This document shows positions 21,548 to 31,772 of a stretch of DNA of 64,000 nucleotides, in pieces; the stretch's first letter is position 1; every line of letters starts with the position of its first letter. The translations under genes and the position numbers were made by a program. The stretch is from Ehrlichia ruminantium str. Welgevonden (GTDB lineage: Bacteria; Pseudomonadota; Alphaproteobacteria; Rickettsiales; Anaplasmataceae): NCBI RefSeq assembly GCF_000026005.1, contig NC_005295.2:930001-994000 (forward strand), given 5' to 3'. Under the pieces are notes generated by a model. That model was not told the DNA's origin. It worked only from the letters and a program-made list of their open reading frames with translations, and made no database searches.

Positions 21548-21883
21548 CTAATCTCTGATCTTCCTATCACTTATAGAAGAAAATTTTTTATTAATCTTAA
21601 CAATTATCGATAAACCAACTGCTAAAATCGCAACTCCGACAACAATTGCTGTTAACATCAACACACTAGGCAAAGGATTAGTATATAACACTGTTTTATC
21701 TGTTAATATTGGTGGAACAGCACCATATACATAACCTATGGAAATATAAAACAATAATACAGAAGTTTGAAATATATTTAATCCTATTAGCTTTCTTACA
21801 AGATTCTTATTCGCAATAGTAATATATAAACCTATAACCATCAACATTATAGATACAACATAACTAAAATAACTAAAAATCAT
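21548..21883 (-). CDS. mrpC: Mrp antiporter subunit C (NuoK-like)
   Basis: A 111-residue protein with three hydrophobic helices. It resembles NuoK/MrpC, with GLNIFQTSVLLFYISIGY and an LTAIVVGVAILAVGLSIIV helix carrying the TAIVIG-like motif. It belongs to the small-subunit module of multi-subunit Na+/H+ antiporters. It is the last gene of the minus-strand Mrp cluster, about 95 bp after subunit B. A short Lys/Arg-rich C-terminus faces the cytoplasm. Confidence 0.88.
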   Translation of the reverse strand: MIFSYFSYVVSIMLMVIGLYITIANKNLVRKLIGLNIFQTSVLLFYISIGYVYGAVPPILTDKTVLYTNPLPSVLMLTAIVVGVAILAVGLSIIVKINKKFSSISDRKIRD

Positions 21884-21977
21884 ACACTAAAATCACATTA
21901 CAAATTAACATAAATAGAGTATTACACCATAAATATCTACAATAAAACTATCAATACATCAACTTACAGATGTTTAC

Positions 21978-22397
21978 TCATTCCTTACACCAAGACACAA
22001 AACTAAAATAAAGAGTCAACATCGAACTACATACTGTAATACCCACACCTAATTCCACAAGAAATATTCCTAATTCTTGACCAACAACTGAATTATCAAT
22101 TAAAACAGAGTAAGATAAAAATTCCCCACCAAAAAACATTGAAACAATACCAGTTATCCCGTATATCAACACACCGATTCCACCCATTAATCGTACAATA
22201 TATGGCGAAATTGCTTTCAATGTAATACTTAATCCAAACAACATACTATATATAATAATTGCAGCAGCAACAATTACCCCAGCCTGGAAACCCCCACCTG
22301 GACTATAATCACCATGAAATTGAACATACAAACCATACAAGACTATTACTGGCACCATAAGAATAGTTATTGTACGTAAAACTGGATCTTTAAGCAT
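21978..22397 (-). CDS. mrpB: Mrp antiporter subunit B (MnhB domain)
   Basis: A 139-residue membrane protein with the MnhB signature FHGDYSPGGGFQAGVIVAAA after a first helix, then three more helices. I chose the ATG at 22397 because GAGGTGA lies just before it; the longer frame adds ten residues without a site. It overlaps the end of the upstream MbhD/E gene by eight bases, so translation is probably coupled. It acts with the other Mrp subunits in cation/proton exchange. Confidence 0.88.
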   Translation of the reverse strand: MLKDPVLRTITILMVPVIVLYGLYVQFHGDYSPGGGFQAGVIVAAAIIIYSMLFGLSITLKAISPYIVRLMGGIGVLIYGITGIVSMFFGGEFLSYSVLIDNSVVGQELGIFLVELGVGITVCSSMLTLYFSFVSWCKE

Positions 22398-22929
22398 TAT
22401 CACCTCGAACAAGTAACAAAGATACACCTAAACCAGCAGTAAATATTACAATTGTCTCACAAAAAGTATCATAGCCACGAAAACTTGCCAGAATCGCTGT
22501 AACCACATTAGGAATCCCTATGTAATAACTGGTATTCTCAAGATAATAAGATGCAACATGACCATTCGCAAAAGATTCAGGATCTCCAAAAAGCGGTAAG
22601 TCAGGTATAGCATACAATAAGCTCACAAACATTGATATTGCAATCAACATAGGAAACACCTTCACCTTACTATACTTTTTTACTACATCATTTTTAAGTA
22701 GTGATAATGCAGCCAACATAAGTACTGTACTTATACCAGCACCTACAGCTGCTTCTGTAATTGCAACATCTGGAGCATCCATTATTAAATATAACAACGC
22801 CATTAAAAAACTAAACATACTCATCATAACTACATTAATAGTCAGATCTTTAAAAAAAACTAGAGAAGATGTTATTGTTAGTAAAAACAAAGACAAAACA
22901 ACATTAATAATAAAAGTTACATTACTCAT
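22390..22929 (-). CDS. Mrp/Mbh antiporter subunit, MrpA C-terminal (MbhD/E) type
   Basis: A 179-residue membrane protein matching the C-terminal part of MrpA, which exists as separate MbhD/MbhE subunits in some antiporters and hydrogenases. The DUF4040-like motif MDAPDVAITEAAVGAGISTV is clear, followed by helices and the YGIP-like segment YYIGIPNVVTAILASFRGYD. Three consecutive ATG codons begin the gene; the last (22929) has the best spacing to AGGTG. The large NuoL-like half of MrpA is not encoded next to it. It overlaps the end of mrpG by eight bases. Confidence 0.85.
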   Translation of the reverse strand: MSNVTFIINVVLSLFLLTITSSLVFFKDLTINVVMMSMFSFLMALLYLIMDAPDVAITEAAVGAGISTVLMLAALSLLKNDVVKKYSKVKVFPMLIAISMFVSLLYAIPDLPLFGDPESFANGHVASYYLENTSYYIGIPNVVTAILASFRGYDTFCETIVIFTAGLGVSLLLVRGDNA

Positions 22930-23221
22930 CATCATTCTCACCTGTTTTCTTATTATGATAGGCAGCACGTACCAATGCATAAGAAGCAGTAGTACTAGTA
23001 ATCCACAAAAAACAGATTAATAATAGTACTTTTACTGTAAACATTGATAACTCACAGCGTAGAGCTACCCCAATTAAAATCAACGCTGAACCTAAAGAAT
23101 CCGTAATCCCTGCAGGATGTAATTTTGTATAAAAACCAGGAAACCTCATTACACCTATAACAGAAGTAACAATCAAAAATAATCCTATTCCCAAAATTAT
23201 TATACTTAAATATCCTATCAT
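22922..23221 (-). CDS. mrpG: Mrp antiporter subunit G
   Basis: A 99-residue membrane protein with the MnhG signature IGVMRFPGFYTKLHPAGITD, in which the RFPDxxxRxHA-like motif is recognisable. Two or three helices follow and the end is charged. The gene begins four bases before the mrpF stop and ends inside the next gene, so the cluster is tightly coupled. Confidence 0.9.
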   Translation of the reverse strand: MIGYLSIIILGIGLFLIVTSVIGVMRFPGFYTKLHPAGITDSLGSALILIGVALRCELSMFTVKVLLLICFLWITSTTASYALVRAAYHNKKTGENDDE

Positions 23222-23484
23222 CTTTTCGTATCTCCAAACGACCCATGAATGAAAAATTTCATAAAAGCAATGGTAGAAATAAAATTAATACAAGCATAAA
23301 CTAAAGATACATCTATTAATGATAAAGAATCATTTATAACTCCAATAACTACAATTAGTATTACAGAATATGTTCCGAACAAGTTTGCAGCTAGTATTTT
23401 ATCATATATAGTCTCCCCAGAAGCTACGTAGATTAACATCATCCCCATACAAAATAATAAAACAAAGCTTACTACTAACAACAT
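23218..23484 (-). CDS. mrpF: Mrp antiporter subunit F
   Basis: An 88-residue membrane protein with three helices and the MrpF core DKILAANLFGTYSVILIVVI and SLVYACINFISTIAFMKFF. It is the first gene of the minus-strand Mrp cluster (F-G-MbhD/E-B-C). The ATG at 23484 is preferred over a TTG one codon earlier. An MrpE-like gene is not visible in the window. Confidence 0.88.
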   Translation of the reverse strand: MLLVVSFVLLFCMGMMLIYVASGETIYDKILAANLFGTYSVILIVVIGVINDSLSLIDVSLVYACINFISTIAFMKFFIHGSFGDTKR

Positions 23485-24116
23485 CAAAATTTATAACAAC
23501 TATAATAAGATCAATATATATATCAATATTAATAAGGTATAAATAATTAAATTAAAGTAACTATAGTTTTTTTAATATAAAAACTTTTATACAATTATAA
23601 AACTTATAGAAAAATAAAAATTATTTATTCTTTAACATTTGAATATACAAAGAAAAGATTATCGTAGCAAAGTATTTAACTTATCAAATTAATTATAGTA
23701 TCTTCGTGCACCATTAACACTAAACTGATTAAATACTATTTACCATAAATATGCTATGTTGACTTTTATTTTGATATTTCACTTAATAAGTCACCTTACA
23801 CACAAATTAATTATAATCAATGATTTGAGACCACTTATTAAGTAGACTACACCTAAATACACACCCAATATTCTAATAAAAATAATTATAAAATAACACA
23901 TATAAAAAATTTTTGTATTTTATAAACAAACTATATACACTTTTACAGAGTGCTATCTCAACTAAAAAGATAAATTACTCTTATGTTAACCAACTAGACA
24001 TTTTTAAAATATACAAATTCAATAAAATTTAACATCAACCTATGTCTAGTGAGTATATCCATATAGCAATTAACTTAAATAGAGAATTACACATAAGTAA
24101 AATTTCCTATATGTTG

Positions 24117-24260
24117 AATGTTCTCAAAGATTAGGTTCTTCTTTAGATGACTCGCTTACTGAAGTATTTGATAAAATAACAAGACTATAACAACATGGAA
24201 AAGTAGTAAAAATTCTCGCATTCTGCTTAATAACAAATAAAAACACCCAACTATTCTACA
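24117..24260 (+). pseudogene. Possible coding remnant, unidentified
   Basis: One frame reads CSQRLGSSLDDSLTEVFDKI then TRL, a stop, then QHGKVVKILAFCLITNK. Its amino-acid mix is more protein-like than the surrounding low-complexity DNA. It has no start codon and contains an internal stop. I cannot name the parent gene, and it could be chance. Confidence 0.25.
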
Positions 24261-25224
24261 TAAATGCATGTATATTTATATACAACATTTTCTCTCCATA
24301 AATAAAGATTTTACAATTTTTAAAAGTTATAATATACATCATTTATATATAAAACGTATATATTTGTCCAACATCTAGGAAAGTACAATATATTTCTTCC
24401 ATATCAATACAAATTGCACATGCTTATGTGTTAGTTCAATAAAAACTCGTTAAAATATAATTTTTATCTGACACAATTAAATACGCTTAAAATGTCTACT
24501 AGTTTAATAAAACTACGAGCCTTATTATATGTACACCAAGATCTCATTCGATAACGTCTATTACTAAACCTGTTGTTTAAGGAAATAAAATGTTAAGTAC
24601 TTCAGAGAAATGATATTACTCAACTTTCTTTCACATACACCAATCATCTAAATAATTTATATTTTATATTGAAAAGAAATAAAAATTATATGAAAGATCT
24701 TCTGATATATTCTATAAAAAACTTCACCTTCTGAACATGAAGATTATAATACCTTATGCATATGTATAGTATTAATAATACAAATTGAATAATAATGACA
24801 AAGTCACAATCTTAACAAAAAGTACAACAGATCCTTCAAAATATATATATCTTCAGAAAGTGCAATTCAGATAGTATAATTAAGAATAAAAAAACTATTT
24901 AGATATTTTGTATACTAAACTGTTCACTACAAAAAAACTAAGAAATGCAAACACATATAAAGGATTCTGTATATTATTTTACAAAAAACTATTACCTTCT
25001 AAGATAGAAAAGCATAATTAGGTATTTAAACTATATCTAAAAATATATAATTGATGTAGAATATACATGTAAAAGTAACTACAAAAAACTTTATAATTTA
25101 TATAAAGCTTAAACATTAAGCTTCCATTATTAAAAATTTATAACTTACACAAACATTATAAAAAATACAAAATGATCCAATCAAATATTCATTTTATATT
25201 ATTCAAAGCTAACCTTACTTCACT

Positions 25225-25274
25225 AGTCCAGTAGTAGTTGCTTTAGGTAATAATCAGTATGCTGGACTTTTTTT
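25225..25274 (+). terminator. Hairpin with T-run, orphan terminator-like
   Basis: AGTCCAG (25225-25231) pairs with CTGGACT (25262-25268) and is followed by a run of Ts. The loop is about 30 nt, long for a terminator. No gene ends nearby on the plus strand, so it could terminate an unrecognised small RNA. Confidence 0.4.
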
Positions 25275-25818
25275 ATAATAATATATTATACTAATGTTAA
25301 ATATTACCTTACTGCTATTAAAAAATAAATTGCTAGTAATTATAGTACTTTAATATTATCACTTATATTCTCAAAATTACTACAACTGATTCAATTTATT
25401 TAGTATATCATGTATCAAGCTTATCAATCAATTTTCAAATACCCAATAACTCCCATATCAATTAAACTAGATTTTTACCTAAAAAAATTCTTATTTCTCT
25501 ATAGAAATCCTGGATACTCATCACGTTTATAGAATACCTAACTGTATTGTTAAACATAGTATTACTAGATCACTTATAATAAAAAAAATATGTCAACTTT
25601 TGAAATAAATATCAACACAAATTACACTTTTAATACAAGCTTTAATTGTAACTTGTAAAACTATAACAAGAAAATTACACTTAAACTACTACTATGTTAA
25701 CAACATATTTATTATATAAGTTGAATATCAGATGTATATGATTATAAACATTGACATTACTAGACAATATAAGTTATACTAATTAAGCATTATCCTTAAT
25801 TTCAGTACAGATATAAAC

Positions 25819-27477
25819 ATGTTATTCAAACCCGGTTTACCCATTTCCAAGATTACAGAATCTCTGCATAGATCAGTTATACGTGAGTTGAATAGAGCGT
25901 CAGAAATACATGTTAATACGTGTCATTGTATAGGAGCTACAATAAATAAAAAAACTCTTAATATCTGCGTTGATAATAAGCCAGGTAATCGGTGTACTCC
26001 AGTAGGAACATCTTTATTTCGTATGGAATGTATTATACCCGCTCCTGTAATAAATAATCCACGTAATATATCTTTACAAAAGTTGACACAAGTATTGTCT
26101 AGTCCTTTTTTAATAACACTAGAACCACTTAAGGTTGATGCATATTTTATTGTACCAGAGGAAGAATTAAAGAATTTCATAGATTTAGTAAAACCTTTAT
26201 CTAGTATGCCACGTGAAGGACTTTTACCTATTTATAATATTGGTAAATTCGGAACATTTTCCTTATGTAGGCCAAAAAGTATAGGTAATAGAGATGTAAG
26301 GCATGATGTACCATTTGACGAATTCAAAGCTTTAAATATTTTAGGAGGTCTAGAGGATTCTATTTTTTTTAAAACACCCTCATCAATCCCTGATATCACA
26401 AAACGTAATACAAAACAAAGCATAGCAGATAGTAAACAACAAAAAGTTGTAGTAACTGGTAAGGAAATTCAACACAAAATACAACATATAAAAAAAATGT
26501 TTTCTAGAGTTTCTACTACACAATGTTCACCTTCAAGTACACCAGTCAGTGCTCAAATGACACATAATATAGAAGAAAAAACAGCAAGTAGTCCGCAAAA
26601 GCCAGCTATCCAAAAGGTTATAGTAACTAGCAAACAACCTCGTAAAGAAGAAATACAATTTATATATACAAAGTTTCCTGAGGCTCCAGAAGAACATTCA
26701 TCTTCAAATCAAACACAAGAGACAACAAGCAAGCATTTAGAACAGCATCTATCAAAAAGTATAGTAGGTGGTGCGCCACTTATACAAAAAGGTACAGTAG
26801 ATCCTCAACAAGTTGTCAGACCAAAAACATTTGCATCTAGTCCTTTTTATAAAGAATCGACACTTCCAACTACAAAATATCCATCTTCAAATCAAACACA
26901 AGAAACAGCAAGCAAGCATTTAGAACAGCATCCATCAAAAATTACACAAAAAGGTACAATAAACCTTCAACAAGTTGTTAGACCAAAAACACAATTTTCA
27001 TCTAGTCCTTTTTATAAAGAACAGGTACTTCCAAATATAAAACATCCATCTTCAAATCAAAGACAAGAGACAGCAAACAAGCATTTAGAACAGCGTACAT
27101 TAAAAAAAAGTACACTAGGTAGCATGCCGCCATCTATACAAAAAGGTACAATAGATCCTCAACAAGTTGTTAGGCCAAAAACACAATCTGCATCTAGTCC
27201 TTTTTACAAAGAATCGACACTTCCAACTACAAAACATCAAATGTTAAGTGTTATAGAAGAATCGACAAATAGTAGTGTACCAATTAATACATTAAGTTCT
27301 GAAGAAATACCACGGTTTTTCAGTGTAGATTATTTTAGTAGTTATAAAGTATTGTACGATACTTACAAAGAATCTTATAAAGTTGATACTTTACCAACAG
27401 CACCTCTCGTCCCATCATGTCAACTTGAAGATGATGTATTTGTTGAAAATAGTAATCCCCATGTATCTTTGAATTAA
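25819..27477 (+). CDS. Paralogous family member E, with tandem-repeat tail
   Basis: The largest family member, 552 residues. The N-terminal domain (about 1-195) has MLFKPGLP, CHCIGAT, RCTPVGTSLFRMECIIP, SLCRPKSIGNRD and FDEFKALNILGGLEDSIFF. The tail is Ser/Thr/Gln/Pro/Lys-rich and holds three in-frame repeats (about residues 292-473), each with SSNQTQETxSKHLEQ, QKGTxxxQQVVRPKT and SSPFYKE. The C-terminus (about 490-552) is a different, more acidic segment. No signal peptide or membrane helix is seen. Unlike the other members it lacks the TGTGTTATTTAAT leader. Repeat-tailed, soluble proteins of this kind resemble Ehrlichia tandem-repeat secreted proteins in style only; homology is not claimed. 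Confidence 0.82.
   Translation: MLFKPGLPISKITESLHRSVIRELNRASEIHVNTCHCIGATINKKTLNICVDNKPGNRCTPVGTSLFRMECIIPAPVINNPRNISLQKLTQVLSSPFLITLEPLKVDAYFIVPEEELKNFIDLVKPLSSMPREGLLPIYNIGKFGTFSLCRPKSIGNRDVRHDVPFDEFKALNILGGLEDSIFFKTPSSIPDITKRNTKQSIADSKQQKVVVTGKEIQHKIQHIKKMFSRVSTTQCSPSSTPVSAQMTHNIEEKTASSPQKPAIQKVIVTSKQPRKEEIQFIYTKFPEAPEEHSSSNQTQETTSKHLEQHLSKSIVGGAPLIQKGTVDPQQVVRPKTFASSPFYKESTLPTTKYPSSNQTQETASKHLEQHPSKITQKGTINLQQVVRPKTQFSSSPFYKEQVLPNIKHPSSNQRQETANKHLEQRTLKKSTLGSMPPSIQKGTIDPQQVVRPKTQSASSPFYKESTLPTTKHQMLSVIEESTNSSVPINTLSSEEIPRFFSVDYFSSYKVLYDTYKESYKVDTLPTAPLVPSCQLEDDVFVENSNPHVSLN
26698..27240 (+). repeat. Three in-frame coding repeats in member E
   Basis: Units begin at TCTTCAAATC at 26698, 26884 and 27049. 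Spacings are close to 61 and 55 codons, and the third unit is about 64 codons. All length differences keep the frame. The variable part is the link between KHLEQ and QKGT. Confidence 0.85.
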
Positions 27478-28384
27478 CCTAAAAGTAAAAACATATAAAG
27501 ATATGTATCGTGTTTATCTAATAAGAGTTTCTTTATAAACCATGTTTTTTTATTCTGTCTTATAAAATATAAGCATTACATCTGCAAATATTAGTTTAAA
27601 TTCATTGTAATATATCAATGTGCTATAAACCATCTTTACTATTTGTTAACAATTAATATATGGTACATTTAAAACCTTAACATTAGCAATATTAGTATTA
27701 TAAAATATAACTTTGTTACTTTTACATATCTTTTTTATTCATTTTCTTTGTACAGTACAAACACAGAAACTTTTACATATAATTTATATACCAATATACT
27801 ATCTTTGATTATTATTGTGTTAATTTATTACGTATGTTATCCCATAAAGCTTTTTACATATCACTTTATAGCCTTATAAGTTCTGAAATCCACAAAACTA
27901 TTGTAATAGAATCTTATTATTACTATACTCTATTTACAATCATTAATCCACTATTAAAAACAGTTTTATACAACTAATAGACCATATCTCTCAAACATAT
28001 TTTATATATCTAAATAAATTTTACTACATTTAACTATATAAATACCACATAACTTAAAATGACATACTTATAAATAATATACACTGAACCATGAAATTCT
28101 GTGTATAATACAATATAAGATGCACTACCTCAAATAAAACTACAATGTTAATAGTACATAAAGACACTAATAATGTTTTATACTTTAAACATAATAACAT
28201 GTTTTTGAAACTCTATGCTTTTAAAACAATACACATATCAAAAACGGTAATATACAAGAAAAAATTATATTGATTTTTCTATAAATAACTTTAATCAATC
28301 TATAGACCAACAGTACTTAAATAAACTAACATTCTTTATATTTTGTAACATTATAACACAGATTTTAAATTTTGTACTTTAATA

Positions 28385-28750
28385 ACAGTACACTTACAAA
28401 AGATAGATAGTTTAATATCATAATAATTATTTTATTTATCATAGGATATATTACTAGAAATTAAAGGTATAAATACTTTTTTAGTAATAGCAAAACCATT
28501 AGATTATAAAAAACCTACTACTTATATTGGTCATAACTGACATAAAAACTTATCTAACTAAATAGCTTTCAATACTTGCACTTTTATAACAATACATTTA
28601 CAAAAGATAGTTCATATATAATAATTATTATTATTTTATTTATCATAGGATATATTACTAGAAATTAAAGATATCAACACTTTTTTAGTAATAGCGAAAC
28701 CATCAGATTATAAAAAGCCTACTTATATCGGTCATAACTCACACAGAAAC
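28385..28750. repeat. Two-copy direct repeat of about 207 bp
   Basis: The block TTTACAAAAGATAG...ATAGGATATATTACTAGAAATT...AGATTATAAAAA occurs twice, about 207 bp apart, in the upstream region of F. It occurs once in the matching region of G, so it was duplicated after the F/G split or lost there. Confidence 0.75.
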
Positions 28751-29199
28751 TTGCCTAACCAACCATACATGAAATTTCCTGCTTGTTAATTGTAATTTAA
28801 ACAAAACTATTACACCAATATTTACCTAATTTGCCTAAACATACTTATAGATAATTCATATAGACAACTTACATTGTCTTATAACATGCTACTTGCACTT
28901 ATTTCATGCAACTTCAATTTTAGATCCAATAATAAACACCATACACTTAATCACAATACTAATACATAAATCATATGATAAAGATATCTAATAATAACTT
29001 CTATAAACGTTCATTTAATAGTAAAAAGACTTTTCATCTTTTAAGTAATACTAACTTTATATTATAGATGAAAATATCACACTGCGATTATTTCGATATT
29101 AATAATTACACACATATCTTCTAAATAATTGTATATTAACAACATATACTATAAAATTAATTGTATTAACATGAATATTTAGTTAATATATAAGCAATA

Positions 29200-29221
29200 T
29201 GTGTTATTTAATTAATAAGTT
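29200..29221 (+). promoter_or_regulatory. Shared 5' leader of the paralogous family (gene F)
   Basis: TGTGTTATTTAATTAATAAG followed by TT precedes the ATG. It matches the leaders of A, B and C although the far-upstream sequences differ. Confidence 0.5.
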
Positions 29222-30256
29222 ATGTTATTCAAAAACAATAAACTATTCTCTAATGCCTTACATGGACAAGTCTTAATAGAATTAAACCATATAGATAGGA
29301 TATATGTAAAATCTATGTGTTGCATAGGAAATACAGATGCTAATGGCAATCTCAACGTTATAATAAATAAAGATAAAACACATAATCTATGTACTCCTGG
29401 AGAAGGTAAATCCTTATTTCATATGCAGTGTACTGTATCTGCCAAAAGGCTAACCAGATATCCTGCTCTAAAAGAGCTAGTCTATAAACTCTATCCTAGT
29501 TTTTTGCCATTACCTATTCTTAACATGGAGGCATATTTCTTAGTAGAACATACTAACATTGGTATAGTAAACCATATAATAAATAATCCGGAAGGACCAG
29601 TAGATGGCACCACAATATTTAAAAAACATAAGCCTGTATTCAATCCTGGCACGTTTGGACAGTTTATTCTATGTAACCCAAAATCTGTAGGTAATTTTGG
29701 TACACACTATCATACGGAATTTGATGAGGTTACTGCTATACAGACACTTGGTAATTTAACATATGCTACTTTCCAAACAACACAAGAATCACCAAAAAGT
29801 GATACAACTACACAGAAAACTAAACAACAAGGTTTACTTTCAAGGCTTTCTAGTATATTTCACAAAAAAACACCACTTGAAGAAGATGTAAATGAAGAAT
29901 CTCAAAAATTATTAGAAGATGAATATGAAAAACTTGGTGCAGTAGGAGGTATTGACATCTCTGGTCCTATTTGTACACAATCTCAACAAAACAGTGATAC
30001 AGAATCACCAGAAAGTAAAAATAAATATTTTTCTTCACTATCACAATTTTCCAGTGTAGTCCATAAGACAACATCAGATAGACAACGCACCAGTGAAGAA
30101 TCTAAATGCTTAATAGGAGAAGAGGAGAATGATGAAATTAGTACAACAAGTAGCATTGGTATTAGCAATATAGCCGGAGATTCAGAATCTTATCCACCAG
30201 CTACTATATATGATATATCAGCTTCATCTAATCAGCAGAAAAAAGAGAAACATTAG
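29222..30256 (+). CDS. Paralogous family member F, unknown function
   Basis: A 344-residue family member. The N-terminal domain has MLFKNNKLFSNALH, MCCIGNT, LCTPGEGKSLFHMQCTVS, ILCNPKSVGNFG and FDEVTAIQTLGNLTYATF. The tail carries two related segments about 100 residues apart, SRLSSIFHKKT with EESQKLL and SQFSSVVHKTT with EESKCLI, joined by GAVGG. It ends ATIYDISASSNQQKKEKH, echoing the AATYDIN of A and B. It is soluble, acidic in the tail, with no signal peptide. A terminator follows the stop. Function unknown. Confidence 0.82.
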   Translation: MLFKNNKLFSNALHGQVLIELNHIDRIYVKSMCCIGNTDANGNLNVIINKDKTHNLCTPGEGKSLFHMQCTVSAKRLTRYPALKELVYKLYPSFLPLPILNMEAYFLVEHTNIGIVNHIINNPEGPVDGTTIFKKHKPVFNPGTFGQFILCNPKSVGNFGTHYHTEFDEVTAIQTLGNLTYATFQTTQESPKSDTTTQKTKQQGLLSRLSSIFHKKTPLEEDVNEESQKLLEDEYEKLGAVGGIDISGPICTQSQQNSDTESPESKNKYFSSLSQFSSVVHKTTSDRQRTSEESKCLIGEEENDEISTTSSIGISNIAGDSESYPPATIYDISASSNQQKKEKH

Positions 30257-30266
30257 ATATACTTGT

Positions 30267-30318
30267 AGCGGTACAATGTATATTTATCATCAAATTCATT
30301 GTAGCGCTCTTGTTTTTT
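30267..30318 (+). terminator. Intrinsic terminator after member F
   Basis: AGCGGTACAATG pairs with CATTGTAGCGCT (one mismatch in 12 bp) across an 18-nt loop and is followed by CTTGTTTTTT. It lies ten bases after the F stop codon. Confidence 0.75.
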
Positions 30319-31772
30319 AAGTATTATCCTTGGTAGCAGTAATAACTATCCTAGTAATTTACAGTTTTAACATTAGCTAATACAAGCACTAAAAATTATA
30401 AATTTTTTACAAGAGTCTACCATATAACTTTTTTTACAGTTATCAATATAAGAATTGTTTTAATTAAATTTTATAATCAACTATTATTTTTATAATCATT
30501 CTTACTTAATATATTATAGCTAAATTCCTTATATATAATTTAAAAATAGGTTGACAACTTTTTGAATAAATATTTGTTTCAAGATTTTCGTAATATAATA
30601 ACCTATATTTCTCAATATATTTATAGTACCTAAATCAACTTAATAACTTTTATGTTTAATCACAATCATATGATTTTGAAACTCTGCATTTATAACACTA
30701 CACTTACTAAAGATAATACTATACAGAACACAATTACCATAATCATATAATGTATAACTTAAATAAAATTTTTTCCTAAAAATAACTTTAATGAATTCAT
30801 ATTGTTATGGTCCTTAGATAAACCAACAGTTTTTATACCTTTAATATTACCACTGATTTAAAACTCCATATTTATAACAACTAACCATTAACAATTCACT
30901 AATAAATCTTAATTCACCAATACATTTATAATCTACAAATAAGCTAACAGTTTACTGAATAACATATCACATAATTTAAATTCTATGCTTGCAACAATAC
31001 AGATTTACTAAAAACAGCTTTTAGTCCAATAATTATTTAAACAATCAACATGTTATTTTAAATAACATCACATATTTTTTTTAAATAACTTGAGTCACTA
31101 CATACATTTATAATACACAACAAACTAACAATTTTCATACTTTAAACATGATAACATGTTTTTTTTTTAACTCTATGTTTTTAAAATAATACACATATCA
31201 AAAATGGTAACACACAAAGAAAAATTATATTGATTCCACAAATAACTTTAATTAGACTATAGACAAATAGTACTTAAATAAACTAACATTCCCCAATTTT
31301 GTAAGATTACAACACAGATTTTAAATCTTGCACTTTAATAACAGTACACTTACAAAAGATGGTTCAACAAAATAATAATTAATTATTATTCATCACAAAA
31401 TACATTATTAAAAATTAAAGATATAAACACTTTTCCAGTAATAGCAAAACTATAAGATTATAAAAAGCCCACTATTTATATTAGTCATAACCCACATAAA
31501 AACTTATCTAACAACCAGATACAAAATTTCTTGCTTGTTAACTGTAATTTAAACAAAGCTATTACACCAATATTTACCTAATTTACATAACACATACTTA
31601 TAGATAACTCATATAGACAACTTACTTGTCTTAATAATATACACTTGCACTGATTTTATACAATTTCAATTTTAGATCCAATAATAAAGATCATATGCTT
31701 AATCACAATGCTAATACATAAATCATATGATAAAGATACCTAATAATAACTTCTACAAATGTTTTATTTAAT

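Larger units (their letters stand above)
23485..25818. other. Long noncoding gap between mrpF and family member E
   Basis: About 2.3 kb of AT-rich DNA. It contains a short coding-like remnant near 24117-24260 and a hairpin with a T-run at 25225-25274, both listed separately. The rest shows no gene or clear tandem repeat. The promoters of the divergent mrp cluster and gene E should lie at its ends. Confidence 0.55.
27478..29221. other. Noncoding gap before family member F
   Basis: About 1.7 kb. The right-hand 1 kb (from about 28176) is duplicated before gene G and contains a local tandem duplication of about 207 bp. The left part has no recognisable gene or RNA. Confidence 0.6.
28176..29221. 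repeat. Upstream segmental duplication, copy 1 (before F)
   Basis: The sequence from TTTTATACTTTAAACAT onward matches 31132-31961 over nearly the whole length, with scattered changes. Shared landmarks include TTTTAGATCCAATAATAAA, AAATCATATGATAAAGATA and the TCTTTTAAGTAATACTA hairpin arm. Copy 1 is longer because it carries an internal repeat of about 207 bp. Confidence 0.85.
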
